This document shows positions 34,801 to 45,000 of a stretch of 64,000 bases of DNA, piece by piece. Within the stretch, counting starts at the first letter, position 1, and each line of letters opens with the position of its first letter. The notes beneath the pieces are model-generated. The model was given only the letters and a program-made list of their open reading frames with translations, made no database searches and was not told where the DNA came from. The stretch covers positions 4,464,104 to 4,528,103 of the forward strand of contig JAXIVH010000008.1 in assembly GCA_036785325.1 (NCBI GenBank). The letters run 5' to 3'. A program made the translations under genes and the position numbers. The DNA is from Urophycis tenuis (Eukaryota > Chordata > Actinopteri > Gadiformes > Phycidae).

Positions 34801-35737
34801 AAGGCAAACACAGGCGCTACACCCCGCCCCTCCGTCGGCCAGGAGTCCATTGGCACCCAACGCTCCAGCTCAGTCAACAGCGGCGACATCACCGTCGCTC
34901 AGCAGACTCGCCGCAGAGACGCAGGATGTCAGGCAAGCCCCCCCATTGCTCGACCATGGGAAGAGTAAGGCCAGTCCGCCAGATACGGCCATGACACTGC
35001 TCCCTCCCCCCCCGGAGTTTGCCAACTTTGATTTCGAGAACAGTATTGACGCACCTCCGGACTTCCCTCCACCTGATCCTCCTGCGAAGAAGGCACCCTT
35101 ACCAATCTCAAAACCTGTCTCTGCAGTCCCGGCTCCTCCGCCCAAACCTAAACCCGCTACACCTCCACCATCCCGGGCTCCTGTCCAAGTTGTGAAACCG
35201 CAGGTAGCCTTCCAGACCCTGCCCAGGGTGCCTGCCCCCAAGCCGTTGCCCGTCTCAGAGAGCCAGGCCACGCTTCTAAGCATTTTGCAGAAGAAGATGC
35301 AGGAGATGGACCATAAAATAATGCCAAAGAGGGAGATGGACTCCAGCAGCGACGAATGGGGTACCCACGTGTCTGACGAGGACACAAAGATCCCATTTGC
35401 GCCCAGAACCACGCCACAGCATTATAAGAACTATACGCTTCCCGCGAAAAAGGCCAGCCTGGACATGCGTGAGTTGGAAACTAAAGTGGCCAAAAAACAG
35501 CAGGACGGCTCCTTGGCCTCCAGGTACGCTTCCCTTAGATCGCAGCAGTTTGCATCGAGAGGTTGACGTCGGTGTATATATTTCAACATCATTTTAATAG
35601 CTAATGATAATAATTTCTCTCCTTTCTTTTTGTCTCACAGCAACGGGACACCGTCAAAGCACCACGGTATGACGTTCACAGTGCGACCTGGAACCAAACA
35701 GCCCATTACTCTTGTGAGTAAAGGGGAGCTGTCGTGA
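28870..35737 (+). CDS. C6orf132 orthologue, proline-rich uncharacterised protein
   Basis: Function unknown. Exons are 28870-28954, 30568-30677, 33040-33130, 33603-35523 and 35641-35737: 2304 nt, 767 aa, phases consistent. The match to human C6orf132 rests on the start MKK.., the short early motif with KVRSRPYVNL, the PPPPEF block (LLPPPPEFANFDFE), and the C-terminal motif TFTVRPGTKQPI. Almost all of the chain is disordered, Pro/Ser/Lys-rich and coded by one 1.9-kb exon, with many PPxPP and KPPS repeats that could bind SH3 or profilin-type partners (inference). No enzyme fold or membrane segment is visible. Human C6orf132 also neighbours GUCA1A in divergent orientation. A GT-AG donor (CTT|gtgagt) at 35713 could extend the transcript, but the read-through ending resembles the human C-terminus, so I end at 35737. 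Confidence 0.88.
28955..33039 (+). other. Introns 1-2 of the C6orf132 orthologue
   Basis: Introns of 1.6 kb and 2.4 kb around exon 2. They contain a poly-C run (about 29942-29962), another near 31229, and CT/CA-rich sequence at about 32320-32402. I see no nested gene. The 31.18-31.45 kb part is GC-rich with open frames on both strands but has no splice or start context. Confidence 0.6.
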
Positions 35738-37804
35738 GCTCTATAGATATGCAACATATTCTTTTGAGACAACATTTAGAAGTGTGGGATATAGGAGCTT
35801 TTTGTTTTTGTTTTTATTTTTTACTTATGTTTGATGAAAGCACTTTCTAATGGCAACGGCAAAAAAACTATCGCAAATGATTTAAATGAAGACCGGGTCT
35901 TAATTTGGAAATGGCTATTGACTGGTTCCTTGTGAACAAGGTTTTCTGAATGTGTGGCTCTGACTCGGCATAGTGTCAAACTGTCGTTTTTCAAAGGAAT
36001 TGGTCGACCCAATTTGACTGGCGTCAGTGGCCACTGGCTGTGGCAGTTCCTACCAGAGTATATTATTGCCTTATTACCACAATTGTACACTCTTTGAACA
36101 TTAGTTTAAAGTACATTTCTTTAGCTCTTGGTTTATATGAAAAAGATCTTGATTGAAAATGTTGAAATGTTGCATAGTATTAATCAATATGGAAGGCTTC
36201 ATAATGGATAAGTACTGCTATATTCTTTCAGGCGTTTAAGGTCAACACAGTTGTTACATAATTACATTGTAAATCATTAATTTTATTTAACAGATTAATG
36301 ATTACTTAGTCCATGGGACTTTTTAGACCAATTATCTAGATGAGGGACAGGATTAATTAATTTAATGAAGGGTTAAGATATGCTTTATGTGTAAAAGTTA
36401 TACATTTTACAGTAGTAAAATAAGCTCTTGTTTTGTATCTATAGTACTAATGTTTTTCTAATATACATAAAATTGATGTATATCAATTTGTGTAATGAAG
36501 AAATCAGACAAGTTTCTGATGGTTTGTGTTGCACATGCTAACATTGACAGCAGATATACAAGTGTACCTAGTTTAACACTAATTGTAGCAGTCCAGCTAC
36601 ACTGTCTGAGCTGTAAATATATATATATATTAAAGACATTAACCAAATGCTCACCAACAAAGTCTGTAAATTAATATCTTAAACTAAATAAAACATTTCA
36701 ATTGTAAACCGTATTCCTCATTGAAACGTTGTGACACTAAACATGTGCTAATCAAGCTAGTTAGCCTGAGATTTGGTCATCCTAGTTCGGGTTACTTTCT
36801 CATCTTGTAACTTTAACACATTAGAGGCTAAGGTGTTTGACTCCATTACACTCCAGTCTGAAGGTATTGGGTTGAATCCCCATCTTCTATTTAATATACA
36901 TATTCTTTACAATGTTTCTCAATTCTTCCTAGAAAAAGCGAAATGTGCTGATTTTATTATAAAATTTAATGTTTATTGAAACATCCATTTGAGAAGTACA
37001 AATATTATAGTATCACATTGTCTGTACTTAGACTAACAGTAGCTTAACGGTAATGAAAACATGTATTTATGGTGTAATAGGTGACGTGGTGAAGTCCTTA
37101 ACGGGTTACCTGTGTTCCTGAGCACTGGAAATAAACACTGCTACCTCAGTGGAACCTGTAAGGGTTAAAAGGCAGCTTAGCCTGCCTTCTAAAAATCAAG
37201 TGTTTGCTCCTTTAACCCATTCAAGTTGGGTCCTCCCAGTCTACGCAATTTGAACTTGCAGTTCAAGGAGAACAATTCAGGGGCAGGGCTGCCAGCTTCA
37301 CTGTAAACGCACCTTCAGTGGTTTCAGTAAGCAGAGGACAGGTGTGTTGCAACAATGGTAATCAGCAGGTGACTGGGTAACCACATGCACACAGCAAGTC
37401 TCCCCTCCTACAATCCATTCTCTGGAGGTTAAAATGTTAGCCATTGGATCAAATACTTAAAGAAAAAAATATGTTTTGTACATACTTTAATATAACAGAT
37501 TGATTTTCTCAAGTGCCATTACAAACATAAGCCATAGTATTACAGTCAAAAAGTATTGATAGAAATCGCAGAAACTACAGTATTTGAACACCTCCAGGCC
37601 AGATGTGGAACTTATATATTTGGCGCCAGAGCATTTGACAACGACAAGGTGCCTCAAAACCAATCCCAACAAACGAGCAGCACTTTGAAAAACACCTCCC
37701 AATCCCCCAAAATAAAGTATAAACAGAAGATAGAAAGAGAGAAAGCATGTTTTATCAAAGTGTCGGTATTGCAGCCCCACAGGCGTCCAGCTGGCCTCCG
37801 GCCT
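35738..37804. other. C6orf132-wdr77 convergent intergenic region
   Basis: Two genes converge here. AATAAA at 36687-36692 (plus) is the best poly(A) signal for the C6orf132 orthologue. The wdr77 3' UTR runs leftward from 37804. An (AT)n of about 14 bp lies near 36618. A probable SINE fragment is listed separately. Confidence 0.55.
36785..36895 (+). mobile_element. tRNA-like SINE fragment
   Basis: GAGGCTAAGGTGTTTGACTC resembles a tRNA A box and GGTTGAATCCCC, about 40 bp later, resembles a B box. The rest is too decayed to assign, and the secondary structure is not tRNA. Confidence 0.45.
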
Positions 37805-40509
37805 CTAGGGGGCGCTGGTCGTGGCCTCCGCGGCGGCGCCCACCGTGTGGTGCAGCACCTGGTGGTCCCAGCCCACCGTGGTGAGAGAGTCTGAGCCGCC
37901 GTGGAGCCAGCACACCCCCTTCACAAAGTCCTGGTGCCGCCTGTCTCTTAACCTGGGAGAGAGGGGGGTGTTGTTTTACTAGTATTACACTATTACACTC
38001 AAAACAGGCGTAGCGTAAGAGCACAGAGTACAGCGACTTACTGTTCTGCAAGTTCAGAGTTCATCACAGCCACGGAGCAGTCATCACTGATGGAAGCCAG
38101 CAATGGAGCACTAAAATAAAAAGGCAGACATTCATTTCAGTAAGCTTCCTTGTTTTCGGTCAGTCGGCTGTGGAGGAACACAGGGAGCCTTGACAGGCCT
38201 GACACTCTTCAGGCGTGGTTCTTCACCTGTGTGTCGAGAAGGCCAGGCCGCTGACCCTGCGTTTGTGGATGGTCTTCATCACAGTGGGCTGGGACCCCTG
38301 CAGATCCTTCAGCGCCACCCGGCCCAGCTCGTCACCTGAGAGGGGAGCGCAGCCATCAGCACACACCACCACCACCACCACCTCCCTTCCTCCACCGACC
38401 TCCCACACTGCTGCTCCTTACCAAAGGCGATGGTGCTGCTCTGATGGGGGTGCCAGGCCACGAAGGTGGGGCAGCAGGCCGGGGACTCCACGTCTGACAC
38501 GCAAAAGCAAGAAATGTCACGTAGTTAGAGGACCATCAGCCACCGGGTGAAGAGAGTCTGTATATGAAACCGGTTCATCCTCAGCTGTGCAGCTCACCTA
38601 ATCGCAGGGCAGGCTTGGCTGGCTTCCTTCTGTCCCACAGCAGCAGGCGGCCATCCTGTGTGAGAAACAAGGTGGGTCATCAGTCCACCCACAGAACCTT
38701 CTCATGGCATCCACTGGGAAACATGATCTCTGTAATGTGTGTGGTGGGGTTCAAGCGCCTGCTACTGATTAAACCAAACCAGTCCAAGAACAAAACTCAC
38801 GCAACTCCTTAGACCGGATACATCTCATCATAGTGCGGTTACATTCACTGTTTGTTGAACTCTTGAGCATGCACCTTTTTATTCGCCTCCCATACACGTT
38901 GGTGGAACCTTTGCTTTAAACGTTGGCCAATAATAGACTGTGTGTGTAGGTGCTTGTTTGTGCATGGCGATTGGTGTGACTAATTGTGTCTGTAACTAAA
39001 CCGTGGGACCACATGATCACTGGCGTGGACCTACCTGGCCACAGGAGAGGAAGAGAGAGTCCTCTAGTGGACTGCAGGACACACAGCTGACTGGCTTTGT
39101 GTGCACTGTAAAAAGGAGTCAGGGTATGAAGTATGAATGTGGCTTGCAATAAATGGCAGTGGAGAATATCTTTTAAAAACAATATATTGTAGGCTTTGCA
39201 ATGTGTACGGCCAATGGATTATCATATTCAACTGTTAGGATAATTTTATAAGAACAACATTGAAGAATCAGTTCAAGCCGTTGTCTCCTTACCATTGTAT
39301 GTAGTGACCACTGTCTCTTGACCAAGATCCCAGATTTTGATTCTACAGGAAAGGAATACATAGACTCTCATAGTAGACACAAACAGCAGCAAATTCCACC
39401 TCAGATTACTGCTAACTATGGAGGACTAGAGCCGTTAGACAATTGGGAATCTAACCGGGAGTCCATGCTGCCAGTGACAGCGGTGCTGGCACCAGCCGAC
39501 GGGCTCACACTGGTGACGATGTTGTCATGATCGTGTTTACTGAAGCGGTTCACCAACAGATGCTCGTCCTCCGACAGCTCCCATAACTCCAAGGCACCTG
39601 CAAAGCGATCAGCCAAATGCACATGACGTACATCACAGCAAACGTGTCCGGTGCCGTTCTTAGCAGTGGGACTAGGACACATTCATTTGTAGTCATTCTC
39701 CTCAACTCACCTGAATCAGATGCCACGAGGAGCCCTTTTTCTGATAACCATTTGAGATCCGTGACGCCAGCCTCGGTCTGTACGCCAGCTTTGCAGAATC
39801 CTTCATTGGGGGCCTTTCCGGGCTCATTGTAAACCCATATGGACCCCAACCAGCACCTGCCCGCGAGACTGGAGGCCCCCAGCAGCAGTGTGCCATCTCG
39901 AGAGAAAAAAAAATAGTAGAAGTGACCAATTAAAGAAATGTCTCGAACACATTGGAGCAGCATTGCCTTCCACAAGGAGAATAAAACAACACAAAACTTC
40001 CCGCTGTACCCAAACATCTAAAAGGAAATCGTGTACAAGTTGTCATCTCTCTTTGGATGCACATTATATTCAGAGACATCAGACAGAACAACATTCACAG
40101 AAGTGGCAACACGTGTATTCTTAGCCATTTTAAAAACCACATTACCTGCCCTGTACTGCGCACAGTCCAAATGCTTTTCCATGCACGCCGGAGCATTTGG
40201 AGGAATACTCCACCGGTTTTCCTTAATCATACTGGTATCCAGCGCACCGTTTTCCAGGACCTGTGCAAATGAAAGGATTTCAGGAGCTACAGATGTTTGC
40301 AGTCTCAGAACACCGGGCAACGTTAGCCAATGCTAAGCTACGCAAATAAATCTCTCAACGTTGATTTTTAAGCGTGACTCGACCCACAAAGGATCGGCTA
40401 TCCAATCTCACTCCGTACCAGCGTCACTTTTTTACAGGCAATTAAATCAATGCTATTTAAGGTTTGAATAAAATTAATGAAAGGAGCAGCAACGCATGGG
40501 TCGTACCAT
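37805..40509 (-). CDS. wdr77: Methylosome protein 50 / WD repeat domain 77
   Basis: MEP50 is the WD40 partner that presents histone and Sm substrates to the arginine methyltransferase PRMT5. Exons (high to low): 40509-40507, 40260-40146, 39896-39711, 39597-39456, 39342-39293, 39105-39035, 38655-38598, 38493-38422, 38335-38227, 38110-38042, 37952-37805. They total 1023 nt, 340 aa (human 342), phases consistent. Landmarks are WSIPPNAPACMEKHLDCAQY near the N-terminus, LLLGASSLAGRCW, EGFCKAGVQTEAGV, LVASDSGALELWEL, IKIWDLGQE, and the last blade TTVGWDHQVLHHTVG, giving a seven-bladed propeller. The first coding exon holds only the initiator ATG, directly followed by the donor (ATG|gtacga). The N-terminus (VLENGALDTSMIKENR) differs from mammals; an in-frame Met inside exon 2 could be an alternative start. 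Confidence 0.95.
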
Positions 40510-41161
40510 GTTCACACACTTCCGCGGCGGACTGTCTTCTTCCTCGTGGAGGGCGATGCTGACGCTGTCTCCTACTCCCCTCTGCTGGAGTCAAGGGAGG
40601 GCTTCAGGGTCGCTTTGTGTCAACGTCCACGGTTATATTCTATATATACGAGAAAGATGACGATGAGTCTGCAGCATTACATCTTTTGGATCTTTTTCCA
40701 GCCAACCTGACGTGTAGGTCATGATAGCTGAAGCTATATAACTATATGCATTTGAAGATGACAATGACAATAGTCCTGTATAAAGAGTTAATCGTGATAC
40801 AAGCGATCAGAAACAGTGGATACACAACTTGGTAAAATGATAATTGCGTTATTAGACATACAATGATTGGCTGTCAACCCCGATATCGCAACGTATTAAA
40901 TCGCCATACGTCTTTAATCGTATAATGTTTAATATGAAAAATTAGCCTAACTGCCTTTTCATATTCAAATTCAGTGCCTATGTCAAAAACTAATTTCAGC
41001 CAAATTAATTGATAAGTGTTTTATTGTGGAAGCTGGGAAACGGAAGTGCTGGCTGTGTTGCTGGGCTCTTCACGCTAGCCTATCACTTAATCGATATATT
41101 ATAGTCTTTAAACTTTGAAATGGTGCCGACATTGTGAGCGCTGTAACGCACACAGCGAAAG
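40510..41161. promoter_or_regulatory. Bidirectional wdr77/pbrm1 promoter region
   Basis: The wdr77 start codon (minus) and the end of a probable non-coding pbrm1 first exon (plus; AGCGAAAG|gtaggt, ending 41161) are about 650 bp apart and head to head. I see no TATA box. The interval is not strongly GC-rich. The exact start sites are not visible. Confidence 0.5.
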
Positions 41162-42008
41162 GTAGGTTGACGTTCGTGGGGGAAACCCATCCAGCGATGA
41201 AGATGTCATGTCGTGATTCTCTGGCAGGTATCAGGATACCTTTGTCTCATCACCAGATGCTAACCCTAGCCAGCGTTAGCTGATAATGTCGGACATTTAA
41301 GGAAAGGGACACCTTTCTTCAGTGTTAGCGTATCAAACCCTTTAGGCACTGTTTCGCATTAAGCGAAAAGACGAGGTGGAGGATTTCTGCATTGCGACGC
41401 AGCGAGTCGTGTGATGGTTGGTGCTGATGTGAGGGGCAGGCAGACAATCGAGGAGTTGACAGGTGTGAACTGTTAAACATCTGGCGGGGATGCCAACCGC
41501 TGGGTCCTCGGGCCAAACATTTACGCAGACCGCCCACTACTGCATGTCAATTATCCTATAGTGCTTTACTGTGATTTTCGTGACACAAACGAAAATCATC
41601 CTGGAAACCAGAGCACATGTATTGACATATTAGGGACCTAAAAGCAAGGTAGTGACAACAGACCCCCACTAGGTATTTAAATGCTGCAAAACTGCTTCTC
41701 AAGACCCAGTAGATTAAAAACAGGCACAACGAAACGAACAAAGAGAAAAGGTACTGGTTATGCAGCCACAGGTGGGCTCAATTACTCACCTAACATTGAC
41801 GGCACTGTGGCCATGGTTAAGCCCCCTTCCTTCTGAAAGGAGATGTTGTCACAATGACAAGACAAGATACAGAAATAAGCAATCATACAAAATGTATCCC
41901 CCCCCCCCCCCCCCCCCCCCCCAACTGACACCAGCATTATTTAACTCACTAGCGCATAACATATACTCTTTACATGACTTTGATTTGTCTTCACCCAGGG
42001 CTTCTGCC
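41162..42008 (+). other. pbrm1 5' intron and 5' UTR
   Basis: Runs from the putative first-exon donor to the ATG exon (acceptor TTCACCCAG, exon from 41999). It holds a poly-C run of about 26 bp at 41897-41922 and no coding sequence. Confidence 0.5.
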
Positions 42009-45000
42009 ATGGCCTTGAAAAAGAGAAGGACCACATCTCCTTCTAGCAGTGTTAGCGGAGGAGATTTTGAAGACAGCCAACCGTCGTTGTTGGTGTCTTC
42101 AGCGGGAAGAAAGAGGAGGCGCATTTCCAGTATTCCAACGGTCGATCCTGTAAAGTGACTTCCACATTTTCCGTTCAAATGCTGCGTTGAACCAAACGAT
42201 GCTTGGCCTCATGAATGATGACTTGTACTGGACAGAAGTCCTGGGCGTCCATCCATTTTACAACCTGGCACTTGCCTTGCAGATCGCTGTGTGCCACGAA
42301 CTGTACAACACCATCAGAGACTACAAAGATGACCAGGGTAGGATGCTGTGTGAGCTCTTCATCAGAGCACCTAAACGAAGGTAACACATACGACTTTGTG
42401 ATGTCAGCGAACTCTAGACCCTACAAGCTCTTTACTCTGGAGCTCCATTTCAGTTGTGTAATAAGAATGTAATGTTTCCTTGGTTTGGAAGGAACCAACC
42501 AGAGTACTACCACGTGGTGTCCCAGCCCATCGACATGATGAAGATCCAGCAGAAGCTCAAGATGGAGGAGTATGATGATGTGGAGCAAATCACCAGTGAC
42601 TTTCAACTGTTGTTCAACAACGCTAAAACCTATTATAAGGTAACAACTAACACCATATTTATGTTAAAACCTACTACAAGGTAACAACTAACGCCATATT
42701 TATGTTAAAACCTTTGAAAAGGTAACAACTAACACTATATGCTAAGACATCTTACAAGGTAACAACTAACAATTTATGCTGAAACCAACTAACAATTATA
42801 CATTTACATTTACATTTAGGGCATTTAGGAGACGCTTTTATCCAAAGCGACTTACAAAGAGTACATTTGTCATAAGAAGGTGAAACATTTAATTGCTGCT
42901 AATGCAGTAAGAAAGTCACCAGAACAAGTTTCAAGCATTCCAATTGCTAGATTAACCATTGCTAGTATACAACATCTCTGGCCAAGTGCCAAGTTACAAA
43001 GAGCGACCAAAGTGCCAAATTACAGAGTGATTAAAGTGCCGAGACGTACAACAAACAAGAGCATGAGGGAAGGGTTATGCAGGGTTCAGATGGACGCTGA
43101 ACAAGTGGGTCTTGAGTCTCTTCCGGAAGATGTGCAGGATCTGCAGTCCTGACAGATTATTATTACTCTGCAGATTATACTTTATTGTTTACAAAAAAAT
43201 GTACTACCACTTTCCCACTACTATATATCCTACTACTACCTCTAGCTCCATGTGTATGAATGGTGTAAGAACAGTGCCCTGTGTGTAACGGCTGCCTGTG
43301 TGTAACCGCTGCCCGTGTGTAACCACTGCCTGTGTGTAACCGCTGGCTGTAACCACTGCCTGTGTGTAACGTAACCGCTGCCCTGTGTGTAACCGCTGGC
43401 TGTAACCACTGCCTGTGTGTAACGGCTGCCTGTGTGTAACCGCTGCCCGTGTGTAACCACTGCCTGTGTGTAACGGCTGCCTGTGTGTAACCGCTGCCCG
43501 TGTGTAACCACTGCCTGTGTGTAACGTAACCGCTGCCCTGTGTGTAACCGCTGCCTGTGTGTAACCGCTGCCTGTGTGTAACCGCTGCCTGTGTGTAACC
43601 ACTGCCCGTGTGTAACCGCTGCCTGTGTGTAACCACTGCCTGTGTGTAACGTAACCGCTGCCTGTGTGTAACCACTGCCCGTGTGTAACCGCTGCCTGTG
43701 TGTAACCACTGCCTGTGTGTAACCGCTGCCTGTGTGTAACGTAACGGCTGCTCTGTGTGTAACCGCTGCCCGTGTGTAACCACTGCCCGTGTGTAACCGC
43801 TGTCTGTGTGTAACCGCTGCCTGTGTGTAACGGCTGCCCTGTGTGTAACCGCTGCCCGTGTGTAACCGCTGCCTGTGTGTAACCACTGCCTGTGTGTAAC
43901 CACTGCCCGTGTGTAACCGCTGCCTGTGTGTAACCACTGCCTGTGTGTAACCACTGCCTGTGTGTAACCACTGCCTGTGTGTAACCACTGCCCGTGTGTA
44001 ACCGCTGCCTGTGTGTAACCACTGCCTGTGTGTAACCACTGCCTGTGTGTAACCGCTGCCTGTGTGTAACGTAACGGCTGCTCTGTGTGTAACCGCTGCC
44101 CGTGTGTAACCACTGCCCGTGTGTAACCGCTGCCTGTGTGTAACCGCTGCCTGTGTGTAACCACTGCCTGTGTGTAACCGCTGCCCGTGTGTAACCACTG
44201 CCTGTGTGTAACCACTGCCCGTGTGTAACCGCTGCCTGTGTGTAACCGCTGCCCGTGTGTAACCGCTGCCCTGTGTGTAACCGCTGCCTGTGTGTAACCG
44301 CTGTCTGTGTGTAACCACTGCCCGTGTGTAACCGCTGCCTGTGTGTAACGTAACCGCTGCCTGTGTGTAACCACTGCCTGTGTGTAACCGCTGCCCGTGT
44401 GTAACGTAACCGCTGCCTGTGTGTAACCGCTGTCTGTGTGTAACCGCTGCCCGTGTGTAACCACTGCCTGTGTGTAACCGCTGTCTGTGTGTAACCACTG
44501 CCTGTGTGTAACCACTGCCTGTGTGTAACCACTGCCCGTGTGTAACGTAACCGCTGCCTGTGTGTAACCGCTGTCTGTGTGTAACTACTGCCTGTGTGTA
44601 ACCACTGCCTGTGTGTAACCGCTGCCCGTGTGTAACCACTGCCTGTGTGTAACGGCTGTCTGTGTGTAACCACTGTCTGTGTGTGTCCACGCGGAGCAGT
44701 CCGACAGTCCGGAGCACCGCGCTGCCTGTAAGCTGTGGGACCTCTACCTGCGCACCAAGAACGAGTTTGTCCAGCGGGGGGACTATGACGATGAGGAGGA
44801 GGAAGGCTACGACGCGCCGGACCACACCGGGGGACACACCGAGGACGAGGTGATGCTGCGCTCACTGGCCGGCCAATCAGATCGCAGCTTTGTTTGTTGA
44901 CATTCCAAAACTAGAATTCATTGAAACGTTTTCATTGTCTGAACCTAAAGCCACGCTTTGTAACTTAAAAGCGCTGCAGTTCTGTTCCTGTTTGTTGAGG

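Noticed and set aside
34870..35412. 180-aa minus-strand open frame
   Set aside because: It is a Gly-rich shadow of the proline-rich C6orf132 exon on the other strand.
35713..35737. Donor CTT|gtgagt near the C6orf132 stop
   Set aside because: It is a good donor motif, but reading through gives an ending comparable with human C6orf132, and no matching acceptor was obvious.
43175..44865. Three overlapping minus-strand open frames of 446-553 aa
   Set aside because: They follow the 17-bp minisatellite, each repeating the same His/Gly/Tyr/Thr pattern in a different frame order. There is no start or splice context.
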